From positions 1-48,063 of the forward strand of contig JAOZUO010000054.1 of the NCBI GenBank assembly GCA_029938605.1: a stretch of 48,063 nt of DNA, written 5' to 3'. The first letter of the stretch is position 1, and every line of letters begins with the position of its first letter. Under the pieces are notes generated by a model, which had not been told where the DNA came from, searched no databases, and worked only from the letters and a program-made list of their open reading frames with translations. The translations under genes and the position numbers were made by a program. This document shows positions 1 to 8,706 of this stretch, piece after piece. The DNA is from Deltaproteobacteria bacterium. Its GTDB lineage: Bacteria > Myxococcota_A > Polyangia > HGW-17 > JAJRWW01.

Positions 1-68
1 GAAAGAATGCGTTTACGCATCCGTAAGAACCGCCAGGTATCACAGGAACACAGATTGAAGGGCAAACA

Positions 69-1013
69 ATGAAACAAGTCATTACCTCCCCGATAGCATC
101 ACATGGTATTCGCCTGACACTTCTATTTGGATTCACCTCAGCACTTATGGGCTGCTTCCTTGTATCCTCGGTTCACAATAACCACCAAGCCAACCAAAAA
201 ACAAAAGAAGAGAGCCGTGTCCAATATGCCAAAATGGTGGAAAAAGCAAAGGTTCTAAATGAACCAGCCTTAATGGCAGATATCAAGCTGCTCGAGGGCA
301 AGATTATCAGCAGCAACACGCCGGGAGTCTACGACTTCAATTGTCTCGTAACCTATATCAATGCCCAAAAAAACAGGGACAAAAGGCCATCCAGACTCAG
401 TGCATTCTATCGGACCTGTGTCAAGCGATGCTCATATGGCAGCAACCACGGCGAGAACAAAGCTCTCTCAGCGAAGTATAACGGGATTTGTACCAAGCTT
501 GAGCAGGATGTAACAAGTAGAGCTGAAGCGGAAAGAACGGCTAAAGCTATTGCCAGGGGCATTGGGAGAATTAATATTCGTTACAAGAGTTTTCTAGAGG
601 AAACAACAACGCCTCTACAACGTAATGAGGTTCTCCCACACCTTCAAACCGATTTGAGGAATTTGAAAAGGGAGTTCCCAAAGAATCAAGAGGTCGCCAC
701 CCTCGTAAACAGATACCAGAGTGAAATCGAAAAACGCCAGGATGAAATTGCACGCGCTGATCGTTTTCTCAAAAGAAACCAAATCGTCTCGCTTTTCAAG
801 AAACGCGCCAAGCTTAGAAAAGACATCGCGACTCTCGGAAAAAGTGCCGCAATATGGGAAAGATATTCTAGGGAGCAGAAAACAGCACGTGCCCGGAGAC
901 TTGGAGCATCACGCTTCAAGCTGGTACGCAAAATGATTAAGACCAGAACCGCCAAACTCAAAGCGCTCAACAGACGCTTCGACAGACTTGCGAAGACAGC
1001 AAAGGTCTTATAG
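69..1013 (+). CDS. putative lipoprotein, Lys/Arg-rich helical, unknown function
   Basis: I do not recognise this 314-aa protein. The first 29 residues form a basic n-region, a hydrophobic stretch and a lipobox (SALMGC), so it is probably a lipoprotein. The remainder is rich in Lys, Arg, Glu and Ala with long stretches free of Pro and Gly, which suggests long helices or coiled coil, especially after residue 150. An AGGG lies about 8 nt before the ATG. The gene is visibly AT-richer than everything downstream (many AAA, AAT and ATT codons) and sits next to an insertion sequence, so recent acquisition is likely. A small dyad (atgcgt-tt-acgcat, 7-20) lies upstream. Function cannot be inferred. Confidence 0.7.
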   Translation: MKQVITSPIASHGIRLTLLFGFTSALMGCFLVSSVHNNHQANQKTKEESRVQYAKMVEKAKVLNEPALMADIKLLEGKIISSNTPGVYDFNCLVTYINAQKNRDKRPSRLSAFYRTCVKRCSYGSNHGENKALSAKYNGICTKLEQDVTSRAEAERTAKAIARGIGRINIRYKSFLEETTTPLQRNEVLPHLQTDLRNLKREFPKNQEVATLVNRYQSEIEKRQDEIARADRFLKRNQIVSLFKKRAKLRKDIATLGKSAAIWERYSREQKTARARRLGASRFKLVRKMIKTRTAKLKALNRRFDRLAKTAKVL

Positions 1014-1249
1014 GCAGCCCCTGCCACGCTAGAATCGGCCCACCTGCCTGTCAAAAAGCTCCTGCCCCGCTCAGCACTACCATCAACGTAACTAGTCCTC
1101 AAACAAGTGAAGATTAAGTCCATCCTGCCGGCGTCAGGGGAGCGGACTGCGCGCGAGCGCACCTCTGCCGTGCTGCTTCGCGCCGTGCCTGACTCCGATT
1201 TTTTCTTTGCTCGATGCTGACCTCTACTACCGGTGACCGAGGTTGATGC

Positions 1250-2900
1250 TCCCACCGATTACCAGGGCATTATGCCCCGGCTCGGCGCTGCCACGATTCA
1301 GCAGCGCAGGGCGTCCACCAGGCGGAAGAAGACGGGCTGCCACGGACTCCAGGCCAGAAGACGAAAGATCGTGCGGCGGCCGGTCCGGATGATCTGAGCG
1401 GGGACCGCCATGATCGCCTGCACGAAAGTCCTGAATTCCATCTTGAGCAACGCTTCGCGTTCACCGGTGTGCTTGTCGCGCCAGCGCCCGTGGACGGGCA
1501 GCAGCAGCGCAAGCCAGGCCTTGATGCTCCAGGCCAAAGCAGTGGTGACCATGTAGGCCCAGTTGGCGTTGAGGGTGTTCAGTGGTGCGTGCAACGCACG
1601 CACGCCGCCCTTGAGTTGCGCGATCAATTTCTCCTGATTGCAGCGCTGCATGGCCTCGTTGACCACCTCGCGCCGAGTCATCTTGCGGTCGTTGGTGATG
1701 TAGAAGAAGTAACGCACGTCATCGAAGAGGACCAATTCGCCACGCTCCATCGACAGGTTCTTGCGCACCACCACTATGCGATAGGTCTTGCGGCACTTGG
1801 TCGGCTGGTAGTCGAATTCTGCGACGTCTTCGGACTTGAGCCGGATGTTTTTGTAGCAGCGCTCTCGGACGATTCCCTCCTTCACGCGTGGCTGTTTTCT
1901 GCGAGGCTTCGTCTTCAGCTCACGCTCCGCGTGCCGGACCAACTTCTCGTATTCCGCCTCGGGATGGCCATTGGCGAGCGTTTTGAGGTTCGGCATAGCA
2001 TCGTAGCCAAAGACGAATCGAACGCCCTGCGAGTCCCACCTGTCCAGCTCCGTGGTGAGCGAGAAGTCGGTGTCCCCCCGCAGCAGGATGTCGGTGAATC
2101 CCGACGCGCGACACAGTGCAATCGACTTGTCGAAAAGCGGCGCTACGCCCTCGTGCGACGGACGGCTGGCGGGTCGGTTCGTGATAAAGAGAGGCTCCTG
2201 CGTATTGGCGAAAGAGACCACCAGCGGGTGGTAGCCCCACACGCCGTTGTATCCAATGTCCATGCCTTGCTTGCACTCGCCCTGCGTTGGGGCCATGGTT
2301 CCGTCGGCGTCGAGGCGCGCAGTCTGCTGCGTAAAGGAGGCCGGCTGCATGCGCCATACCCCGAGCCGGGTCTCGTTGATCGCGTTCATCAGGTCGTGGA
2401 TGTCTCCAGGACCGAAGCGGCGGCAGTAATCTCCGGCCGTCGTAGGATCCGGGATGCTCTCGGTGCCGAGGGCGTCAAGATACACCTCATCGTTTCGCCG
2501 CAGCTCAATGTCATCCAGCGTTTGGCCACCACACAGCGGATTGAAAGCGAGATTCAACACGTGATCCGACTCGGAATACGGCCGGTGAATCTTCAGTAGG
2601 TGGACATGGCGATCGATCCGCTCGGGCAAACCCAGCAGTTGACATAGCAACTTCACCACGCCGATGCCGCCATGGGAAATTGCCCGGGTTCGGTCAGAAA
2701 TCTCGTAGATGATGTTGGTGGGCTTGATCGTCGGCTGTTCACCGTCTTGCTTCAGCGCCTTCTCAAGCCGCTTGCTGATCTGACGCTTCCTCTGATCCAA
2801 TTTCTGGCGTAGTATTTGTTTCACTCGAAAAGCCTCCTGCAAGGGATCCGGGTACTCAAGATGGTTTGGTCATCACCTTGAGAACCCTGGCTTTTCGGGA
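1250..2900 (-). mobile_element. IS1380-family insertion sequence (boundaries tentative)
   Basis: An intact IS1380-like transposase gene defines the element. A weak candidate terminal repeat pair is the TCCC...CCAGGG motif at 1250-1267 and its inverted counterpart TCCCGAAAAGCCAGGG on the minus strand at 2885-2900. These would give about 1.65 kb, the usual size of the family. The arms match poorly in the middle and I see no matching 4-bp target duplication, so the ends are uncertain. A hairpin (ccagggcat/atgccccgg, about 1262-1280) lies just inside the left candidate end. Confidence 0.4.
1298..2842 (-). CDS. IS1380-family DDE transposase
   Basis: The 514-aa product has the length and signature segments of IS1380-type transposases. 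These are an N-terminal region with NLAFNPLCGGQTLDDIELRR, a first acidic block RLDADGTMAP followed by GYNGVWGYHPLVV, a second block LLRGDTDFS, and a C-terminal region containing YFFYITND, NQEKLIAQLKGGVRALHAPL and a hydrophobic helix (WAYMVTTALAWSIKAWLALLLP). These match the RNase-H-like DDE catalytic core. The reading frame is uninterrupted, so the copy may be functional. It lies between the AT-rich lipoprotein gene and the VWA lipoprotein gene and has no cargo. The start is the ATG at 2842, preceded on the minus strand by a run of G/A-rich sequence, and the exact start is not critical. Confidence 0.9.
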   Translation of the reverse strand: MQEAFRVKQILRQKLDQRKRQISKRLEKALKQDGEQPTIKPTNIIYEISDRTRAISHGGIGVVKLLCQLLGLPERIDRHVHLLKIHRPYSESDHVLNLAFNPLCGGQTLDDIELRRNDEVYLDALGTESIPDPTTAGDYCRRFGPGDIHDLMNAINETRLGVWRMQPASFTQQTARLDADGTMAPTQGECKQGMDIGYNGVWGYHPLVVSFANTQEPLFITNRPASRPSHEGVAPLFDKSIALCRASGFTDILLRGDTDFSLTTELDRWDSQGVRFVFGYDAMPNLKTLANGHPEAEYEKLVRHAERELKTKPRRKQPRVKEGIVRERCYKNIRLKSEDVAEFDYQPTKCRKTYRIVVVRKNLSMERGELVLFDDVRYFFYITNDRKMTRREVVNEAMQRCNQEKLIAQLKGGVRALHAPLNTLNANWAYMVTTALAWSIKAWLALLLPVHGRWRDKHTGEREALLKMEFRTFVQAIMAVPAQIIRTGRRTIFRLLAWSPWQPVFFRLVDALRC

Positions 2901-2941
2901 TTAATTCCCCTAGACGTCTATAAAGTGCGCTTGATCAAGGA

Positions 2942-4990
2942 CTAGTCCACGCAGTCCGCGGGGTTCTGGCAGCAGGGGTCGTTCATGTCCACGAGGCAAT
3001 TCTCGTTGTTGTCCACGCCGTCGTCGCAGAGGGTTTCGTTGCGCTCGACCTGCTCGCAGGAATAGACCAGGAAAGTGCGCGGCGGTGGGTCCGTGCGGCG
3101 GGCTGCGCGAAGCTCGGCGTAGTTGGAGTCCGGGCAGTCCGGGTTGAAGACAACGTGCCAGCACACCTCCACGGGCAGATCGGGATCGCGATCCGGGGGG
3201 TGGCCGCCGGCGTAGGCGAGACTGCGATTGGTGTTGCCCTGGCAAAAGCCTCCGGTGCACACCTCCAGACAGGACGGCATCCACACACCGACCTGTTCCT
3301 CCGTACCCCGGTACCGGATCTCCCCCACGACGCACTCGGGCAGACACCGCTCGTTGACGGGGCAGGTAACCAACGCCTGTGGGGAGCCGAACTCCACACC
3401 CACATCCGAGCACCCCTTGAACGGTCCGGGTGGGCACTGGGAATCGAGGCGATCCTTGATCTTGTTTCCAAAGCCCGCCAGAGCCGGGGTGTAGTCCGCC
3501 GAGCAGATGGAGGAGTACGCCCAGGTAGCCAAGTCCTCTCCCTCGTTGAAGGCCGCGATGAGGTGATGGATGCGGATCCCGGGCACTGCACCCCCGTCCG
3601 CCACGGTGCAGCCATATTGCAACTCCGGGTTGCCCATCGCATCGAGGACCACGTCCACGTTGTGCCCCACGCCGTCAGGGCTGGCCGTGACCGGCCCAGC
3701 GATGGCCGCCACCACCAGCTCCTGCGGATCCCTCAGGTCCTGTAGGAACTCGACATAGGAGCTCAGGGGAACCAGCAGGGCCGTGGCGTCCTGTCGGGGA
3801 ACACAGTGTTGGCGTTCGCCCTGGTGGTTCCGATCGTTGATATCGCACGAAACGCCGTGCTCAAAGCAACGGAACGCGGTCAGCGGGCCCAGCGGGGAGT
3901 CGATGTCCGTCTGGGTATTGTCATAGAGCTGAGGGTCGGAGGCCGAACAGTCGTCTTCGTCCGTGACCAGGAGAACCGCCAGGACAGCGTCGGGACGGAG
4001 GAACCCGGTGTTGGCCGTATTCGCCGGCTCCAGCGCCTTCTTCATGGCCTCGAGGGGCTGCTCGTATCCGCAGCCCATGGTGCCCAGACTGGCGATGCAG
4101 CTCAAAGCATCCTCCAAGGTCTCGTCGGCGTAGTTCCGGCATCGCGGACAACCCGTGGAGGAGTCCTGGACAAAAAATGCAGTGGGCTCACCTACGCAGT
4201 CAGCCAGAGAACAGCTGTGCGCCGAACAGGTATTGTCGGCCTCCCTGGTAATCTCACACCCCTGTGGCGCTACATCCACCAGGTACGGTGCTCCCCCCGT
4301 GGGATTCTCGCAGCTGCCGGTCACCAGGTTGCCGGCGTCACCGCCCACCTCCTCGCAATAGCTGATGTCGAAGACGCCAGTGCCCAAATCCGTCGTGGTG
4401 ACGCCCACGTGTACGTCTGGCAACCCGCCCGCCATATTCCTCAGGGCGAAAGTGAGCGCGGGGAAGTGCGCCCGCATGATGTTATTCTCACCGGCCATGG
4501 ATCCCGAGTTATCGATGACGAACAGGATGTCCACGGCGCGCTCTGTGGACTGCGGAACGCTCATGTAATTCCCGTCGTTCCAGCACCGCGGGGCGCAGTC
4601 AGGATCGAAGCAGTCCACCAGCCCGTCGGCGTCGTTGTCCTGGTAGTCGTCACAGCTCGTTTCAAAGGCCGTGTCGTCCAAACAGGCTCGTAACCGCTCC
4701 AGCGACCAGTCACACTCCGGGGAGTCGACAATCCCGGCACGGTGATATAGACACTCCCGCCAGGCCACGTGCGCCTCCATGCAGCCCGCCTCTTCCGCCT
4801 GAGCCTGCAAATCCAGACACAGGACGATGTCCTCGTTCACGATCTGCCTCCAGACCTCCGGATCCATCTCCTCACGCTCAGACGCCCACCACCGCTCCAC
4901 CCCCTCCTGACAGGTCGGCACCCCCTGGTCGCACCCAGCCCCAGAAGCCAGCACCAGCGCGACCGACATCACTGCGACAATTGTACGCAT
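2942..4990 (-). CDS. VWA-domain lipoprotein with MopE-type motifs
   Basis: This is a secreted lipoprotein of about 682 aa. I place the start at 4990 rather than the longer frame: there the product begins MRTIVAVMSVALVLASGAGC (signal plus lipobox), with GGAGG about 12 nt upstream. A von Willebrand A domain follows, with the MIDAS sequence ILFVIDNSGSM near residue 155 and later segments VTTTDLG and LLVTDEDDCS, so it should bind a divalent metal and a protein partner. MopE-like Asp/Cys motifs flank the domain (CDDYQDNDADGLVDCFDPDC before it and LCDDGVDNNENCLVDMNDPC at the C-terminus). The many cysteines suggest disulfides outside the cytoplasm. Such proteins are common on myxobacterial cell surfaces, but their role is mostly unknown. 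It is co-directional with the downstream half of the CehA-like gene (83-nt gap). Confidence 0.85.
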   Translation of the reverse strand: MRTIVAVMSVALVLASGAGCDQGVPTCQEGVERWWASEREEMDPEVWRQIVNEDIVLCLDLQAQAEEAGCMEAHVAWRECLYHRAGIVDSPECDWSLERLRACLDDTAFETSCDDYQDNDADGLVDCFDPDCAPRCWNDGNYMSVPQSTERAVDILFVIDNSGSMAGENNIMRAHFPALTFALRNMAGGLPDVHVGVTTTDLGTGVFDISYCEEVGGDAGNLVTGSCENPTGGAPYLVDVAPQGCEITREADNTCSAHSCSLADCVGEPTAFFVQDSSTGCPRCRNYADETLEDALSCIASLGTMGCGYEQPLEAMKKALEPANTANTGFLRPDAVLAVLLVTDEDDCSASDPQLYDNTQTDIDSPLGPLTAFRCFEHGVSCDINDRNHQGERQHCVPRQDATALLVPLSSYVEFLQDLRDPQELVVAAIAGPVTASPDGVGHNVDVVLDAMGNPELQYGCTVADGGAVPGIRIHHLIAAFNEGEDLATWAYSSICSADYTPALAGFGNKIKDRLDSQCPPGPFKGCSDVGVEFGSPQALVTCPVNERCLPECVVGEIRYRGTEEQVGVWMPSCLEVCTGGFCQGNTNRSLAYAGGHPPDRDPDLPVEVCWHVVFNPDCPDSNYAELRAARRTDPPPRTFLVYSCEQVERNETLCDDGVDNNENCLVDMNDPCCQNPADCVD

Positions 4991-5044
4991 GGGCTCCGCA
5001 CCCTCCTCACACCCTATTGTCGCACATCCGGACACGAGGCGACA

Positions 5045-5074
5045 AGCGAACGGGTCCTGAGCGAACGGGTCCTT
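5045..5074. repeat. 15-bp tandem duplication at gene end
   Basis: Two adjacent copies of agcgaacgggtcct(g/t) abut the stop codon of the CehA-like gene. This looks like a replication-slippage duplication. Confidence 0.8.
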
Positions 5075-7619
5075 AGAGTCCGGGCGGGGTCCAGGCGCTG
5101 TCGCCGTCGCGGTCTATGTAGACGGGGTTGGTGACCGACCGGGGGATCTTGTTGCTCAGCGGGTGCATGGGCTGGTCGCCCTCCACCACGGCCACGAACC
5201 AGACGTCGCCGCCGGTCCAGTCAACAAAGACGGTTTCGTCGAAGCGGACCACCGCGGGGGGATCGCCGGGATCGGGCAGATCCACCTGGTGTACGGGCTG
5301 GCCGTTGGCCACGATGATCAGCCGGGCCGTTTGCACGAAGGGGGCGGCCTGGATCTGCACGCGCAGGGGAATGGGACCGGCGGTTTGGCGGGTGGCGATG
5401 TCGCCCATGCCGGACATGGCGCTGGCGTCGTCGGTGGCCCAGATGAGCACGAAGGGGCCGTTGACCATGGTGGCGCGCTGGGCCAGGAGGTTCTCCCACA
5501 CGGGCTCGAGATCCATGGTTCCGGAGACCACGTCGTCGGGGGCCTGAACCAGAGTTCGGCAGTTGCCCAGCATGGTGCCCAGGCCGTGGGAGTCAGACAC
5601 GCCCACCGCCACGATGGGCAACCCCTGGTTCAAGAAGCTGTACCAGTCTGCGAGGGTCTCCAGGTCGGAGTCGTCCCAGCCGGAATTGCAGATCTCCACG
5701 GCGTTGAAGCTGGTGTCCATGACCTCGGGCTCCACGCCCTCGGCGCCGCCGAAGCCCACCGCGGGGTCGTAGCCCACGTGGTTGAGCACGCCCTGCCCCT
5801 CCCGCGGGTGGTTGAGCTGAACGATCTGCGCTCCCAGGGCGTCCCGGGCGTCGGTGAAGATCGTCGTGGGATCGTTCATGCCGGTGACCTCTCCCTCGTC
5901 ATTGGTGGACCACCAGAAAAGCGGCCAGTACCCCTGGCGGTGGGCGTTGTCCATGGTGACGGGGTAGGCGTTCATATGCCCAAAGACTGGGGAGATCTCC
6001 ACCCCCGGCGTGGAGTGGACGTGGTCCTGTGCCCCCTCGGCGACGATGGTGGGGGCAATGTCGAAGACATAGTCGTGCTCGGTGGTGACGACAATCTCCA
6101 CGTGCTCGGCCGCGGCCTGGGCCACGCGGTCCTCTTCGGAGAGCTGGCTGTCGATGGACCAGCGGGTGTGCGTGTGTGAGTCCAGGGCCAAATATCCGGT
6201 GGTGTCCACCACGTGGGTCAACGACGCCACAAGGGGTACGGTCTCTCCGGCCACGAGCGTCACGGCCACCCAGTCGTAGTCGTACTCGTAGCCCCGGGTC
6301 ACGGCGGCCACGTAGTCCCCGGGGGGCAGCGTCACCAGCCCGCCGCCGTCCACCGAGTGGTACTCGAGCAAGGCGCCCGCCCCGACCCCGGGGTCGGTGC
6401 CGGGCAAAAAGTTCACCCGGGCCGGCAGAGGTCGGCCCTGATCGTCCTGGATGTCGATCTGCACCCGGGCCGGCGGGTCGAGGGTGAACACCAGCTCGCT
6501 GGCGTCCCCGGCGGTGACGTCCACCACTTGGGGATCGGTCAGGGGCCGCGCGGGCAACAGGGCCGTGAGCGTGTAGCTCTCGGGGGCCAGCACGATCCCG
6601 AAGGCGCCGGTGTCGTCAGTCACAGCGCGGGTGATCCAATCACCCTCGGCCGTGTGGACGTCCACCGCCGCGCCCGGGGCCGGATCACCGGTGGTGAGCT
6701 CCACGGTCCCGGACACGAGCCGGGGCTCGGCGACGCCGTTTCGGCGCAGATGCTCTTCGTGGATGGAGGTCATGTCGCCATCCCCCACGGCGAAGTACCG
6801 GGTGTAGCTGTCGGTCTCTCCTTCCTGCAGGGTGCCACCGGTGCCCATCATGAGAAACAGCTCGTCCACGGCGATCTCAATGCGGGTGGTTTCATTGGCC
6901 AGGAAGTATCCATAGGAGACCCGCCCCGGGGAGTAGGCTCCCACGAGATCGCTCTTGCCCGAGGCGTCGTTCTCGCACCCCGGATTCGGAGAGCCGCACA
7001 CCGTGACGAGATCCCCCACCACCAGGCCGTCCCCCGGCTTCAACAGCGAAGAGCCCGGACCCTTGGCCGTGTAGGTGGCGGCGATGGTGAGGCTCGTGGC
7101 CTCGGGCTCTAGGATATAGTCGAGCTGAATCTGCAGGTTGCTTGGCTCCAACGGCAGCATGGAGTCCACCAACGGCATGCCCCCGTCGGGCCCCGTGACC
7201 CGCACTACCGCGGGCCGGCCCCCGCTGCCATCGTGGATCACCTCGATGGACTCCGCCTCCACGAACCGGATGTATCCGGCGATGGCGGCCAGCTCTCCCA
7301 GGTGGTCCTGGCCGGGCTCCCCGGTCGGGCGCACGATGTCCGCGTCGATGAGGGAGCCCCCGTAGGGCGTATAGGCCCGGGGGCTCTCGATCCCCTGGAT
7401 GATGAAGCGCACCCGCGCGTTGCCGATGAAAAAGTCACCCAACTGACCCGCGGCCAAAGGGCCGCCGATGAGATCCTCCGGGTCGGTGATGACCCGGGCA
7501 TGGGCCCACTGTTCCTCGGGGAAGGGCGGGTCGGACTTGGATTTGTCCTTGCACGCTACCGCCACCAGCATCGAGGCGAAAAACAACAGGATCACTACGC
7601 TGCATACCGGACGCCGCAT
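5073..7619 (-). CDS. CehA/McbA-like PHP-domain metallohydrolase lipoprotein
   Basis: The 848-aa product is taken from the ATG at 7619. There AAGGAGG precedes the start and the N-terminus is a lipoprotein signal (LLFFASMLVAVAC); the longer frame upstream adds only low-complexity residues. The C-terminal half is a PHP-type metal-dependent hydrolase, with DSHTHTRWS (first His pair), VVTTEHDY, LNHPREG and VGVSDSHG as probable metal-binding elements. This is the CehA family, best known from carbaryl and phosphoester hydrolysis, but the substrate here is unknown. Before it lies a carboxypeptidase-regulatory-like (Ig-type) domain (VSGTVELTTGDPAPGAAVDV...DDTGAFGIVLAPESYTL) and a second similar one (RVQIDIQDDQGRPLPARVNF). 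The N-terminal part is an uncharacterised beta-rich region. A periplasmic or outer-membrane location is inferred from the lipobox. Confidence 0.85.
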   Translation of the reverse strand: MRRPVCSVVILLFFASMLVAVACKDKSKSDPPFPEEQWAHARVITDPEDLIGGPLAAGQLGDFFIGNARVRFIIQGIESPRAYTPYGGSLIDADIVRPTGEPGQDHLGELAAIAGYIRFVEAESIEVIHDGSGGRPAVVRVTGPDGGMPLVDSMLPLEPSNLQIQLDYILEPEATSLTIAATYTAKGPGSSLLKPGDGLVVGDLVTVCGSPNPGCENDASGKSDLVGAYSPGRVSYGYFLANETTRIEIAVDELFLMMGTGGTLQEGETDSYTRYFAVGDGDMTSIHEEHLRRNGVAEPRLVSGTVELTTGDPAPGAAVDVHTAEGDWITRAVTDDTGAFGIVLAPESYTLTALLPARPLTDPQVVDVTAGDASELVFTLDPPARVQIDIQDDQGRPLPARVNFLPGTDPGVGAGALLEYHSVDGGGLVTLPPGDYVAAVTRGYEYDYDWVAVTLVAGETVPLVASLTHVVDTTGYLALDSHTHTRWSIDSQLSEEDRVAQAAAEHVEIVVTTEHDYVFDIAPTIVAEGAQDHVHSTPGVEISPVFGHMNAYPVTMDNAHRQGYWPLFWWSTNDEGEVTGMNDPTTIFTDARDALGAQIVQLNHPREGQGVLNHVGYDPAVGFGGAEGVEPEVMDTSFNAVEICNSGWDDSDLETLADWYSFLNQGLPIVAVGVSDSHGLGTMLGNCRTLVQAPDDVVSGTMDLEPVWENLLAQRATMVNGPFVLIWATDDASAMSGMGDIATRQTAGPIPLRVQIQAAPFVQTARLIIVANGQPVHQVDLPDPGDPPAVVRFDETVFVDWTGGDVWFVAVVEGDQPMHPLSNKIPRSVTNPVYIDRDGDSAWTPPGL

Positions 7620-7906
7620 GGGGGCCCTCCTTGGGTTGGCCGATCCTAGCACAGATGGACCCGACCCGGGCGGCTGGGCGCGAGCGTGGGACGCGGGCGC
7701 GGGGCGCGGGACGCGGACGCGTGCCAAGGGCCACAGGCTCGTGGTCGGAGGCCGGGGCATCGGAGTCGGGATGACGGATGTTGTCCAGATCTGTGGGCAG
7801 GTCCTTGAGCCGATGCTTGTGCGCCTTTGCCAACAGCTTGTCCCTGGTGTTTGGCTCGCGGTCCCAGATCGCATCTTTCATTTGTTGGGCCCAGGTCTCT
7901 GCGTTG

Positions 7907-8059
7907 CGGACCAAACGTCCTGGCTAATATATCAGCCCCTTGATTTGGTCCCTATATCGGACTAAATTACTTCTCTAATGCATTAGCCTCTTGGTTTAGT
8001 CTCTATATCGGACCAAACCACCTCTCTAATACATTAGACTCTTAGTTTGGTCCCTATCG
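7907..8059. repeat. three 51-bp tandem repeats with nested dyads
   Basis: The units are 7907-7957, 7958-8008 and 8009-8059, each exactly 51 bp. Each begins CGGACYAAA and ends TTTRGTCYCTAT.., so its two ends are inverted copies of one another (GGACCAAA / TTTGGTCC in the outer units, with compensating changes in the middle unit). In the centre of each lies a second dyad: perfect CTAATGCATTAG in unit 2, CTAATACATTAG in unit 3 and CTAATATATCAG in unit 1. The array is AT-rich in a GC-rich genome. It could be an array of regulator-binding sites, a terminal structure of a small mobile element, or a decayed satellite. The sequence alone does not decide. Confidence 0.85.
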
Positions 8060-8255
8060 TGGACGGTGCCCCAAACATTCAGGACTGTCCACCGCCCATC
8101 ACCACGGCGCCAGGAGTGCCGATCCGCAGCGGGACATGACGCCGGAGCACTCTGCCGGACTCACTTTTTGAAAGAAAAGAAATCCGGCGCGCCCAGCCGT
8201 AGGCAGTGTCATTCAGCGCTCGGGCCCGCGCTATGGGTGCGTGTTGCGGGGGCGG

Positions 8256-8373
8256 ATGCACTACCTGACGGTTCGCAACGCCGAGATGACCATCGGCTCA
8301 GAAGCGATCGAGAACGTCCACAAGTGGGTCATCCAAGCGCCGCTGCTAGCGGATAGGAGGTTGCAGGATCCAA
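8256..8373 (+). pseudogene. transposase C-terminal remnant, ISKra4-like
   Basis: The frame starting at 8256 reads MHYLTVRNAEMTIGSEAIENVHKW and continues VIQAPLLADRRLQDP before running into the GCGAG microsatellite. The block IGSxAIExxHKxVIQ resembles the conserved C-terminal signature of ISKra4-type transposases (IGSGxVESxxKxVV...RLK). There is no start region, upstream catalytic core or typical end, so this would be a fragment. The match is from memory of the family motif and is short. Confidence 0.4.
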
Positions 8374-8436
8374 GCGAGGCGAGGCGAGGCGAGGCGAGGC
8401 GAGGCGAGGCGAGGGGCGGGGGCGGGGGCGGGGGCG
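8374..8436 (+). repeat. microsatellites (GCGAG)8 and (GGGGCG)4
   Basis: Eight perfect copies of GCGAG (8374-8413) run directly into four copies of GGGGCG (8413-8436). The four G-runs on the plus strand satisfy the simple requirement for a G-quadruplex. Such arrays vary in length by slippage. They lie about 270 bp upstream of the nitrogenase-like gene. Confidence 0.9.
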
Positions 8437-8706
8437 AGCATGCGCCGTGCGGGCGGTGGGATGCGTTTTTTGCAGTCGCGGCTGGCACCGCCGTCGAAAA
8501 ACCCGGGGGCTCCGATCACAACGGCAGCCGCGTAGGCACCTCTCGGGATATGCGCCCGCTCCCCACGGTGGCAGGGAGGGAGGCTGGGGACCCGCTCCCC
8601 GCGGCGGCAGAGGGGAACGGATTTAATCACATGGGGCGGCGGGGCGGCTGGACGCGCGCCAGGAAATCTCTGGGTTGCCCGCCCATCTCGTTCTACATTC
8701 AACCCC

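Larger units (their letters stand above)
7620..8706. other. 1.1-kb intergenic region with repeats and relics
   Basis: No convincing intact gene is seen here. From left to right it holds a GC-rich irregular repeat (about 7,683-7,722, gcg/ggac-rich), then a minus-strand open segment (about 7,720-7,914) reading VRNAETWAQQMKDAIWDREP, which has coding-like codon use but is not recognised. Next come the three 51-bp repeats, an unassigned 200 bp, a transposase relic, and the GCGAG/GGGGCG microsatellites. The last 270 bp, up to the nitrogenase-like gene, are G-rich with no obvious promoter consensus. The zone separates divergent transcription units, so it must carry promoters for both. Confidence 0.6.

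Noticed and set aside
3806-4693. Long plus-strand open frame opposite the VWA gene
   Set aside because: It is antisense to a gene with signal, lipobox and recognised domains; high GC favours long spurious frames.
7907-8059. Possible CRISPR array
   Set aside because: The 51-bp units are contiguous with no spacers and have nested dyads; no cas genes are present.
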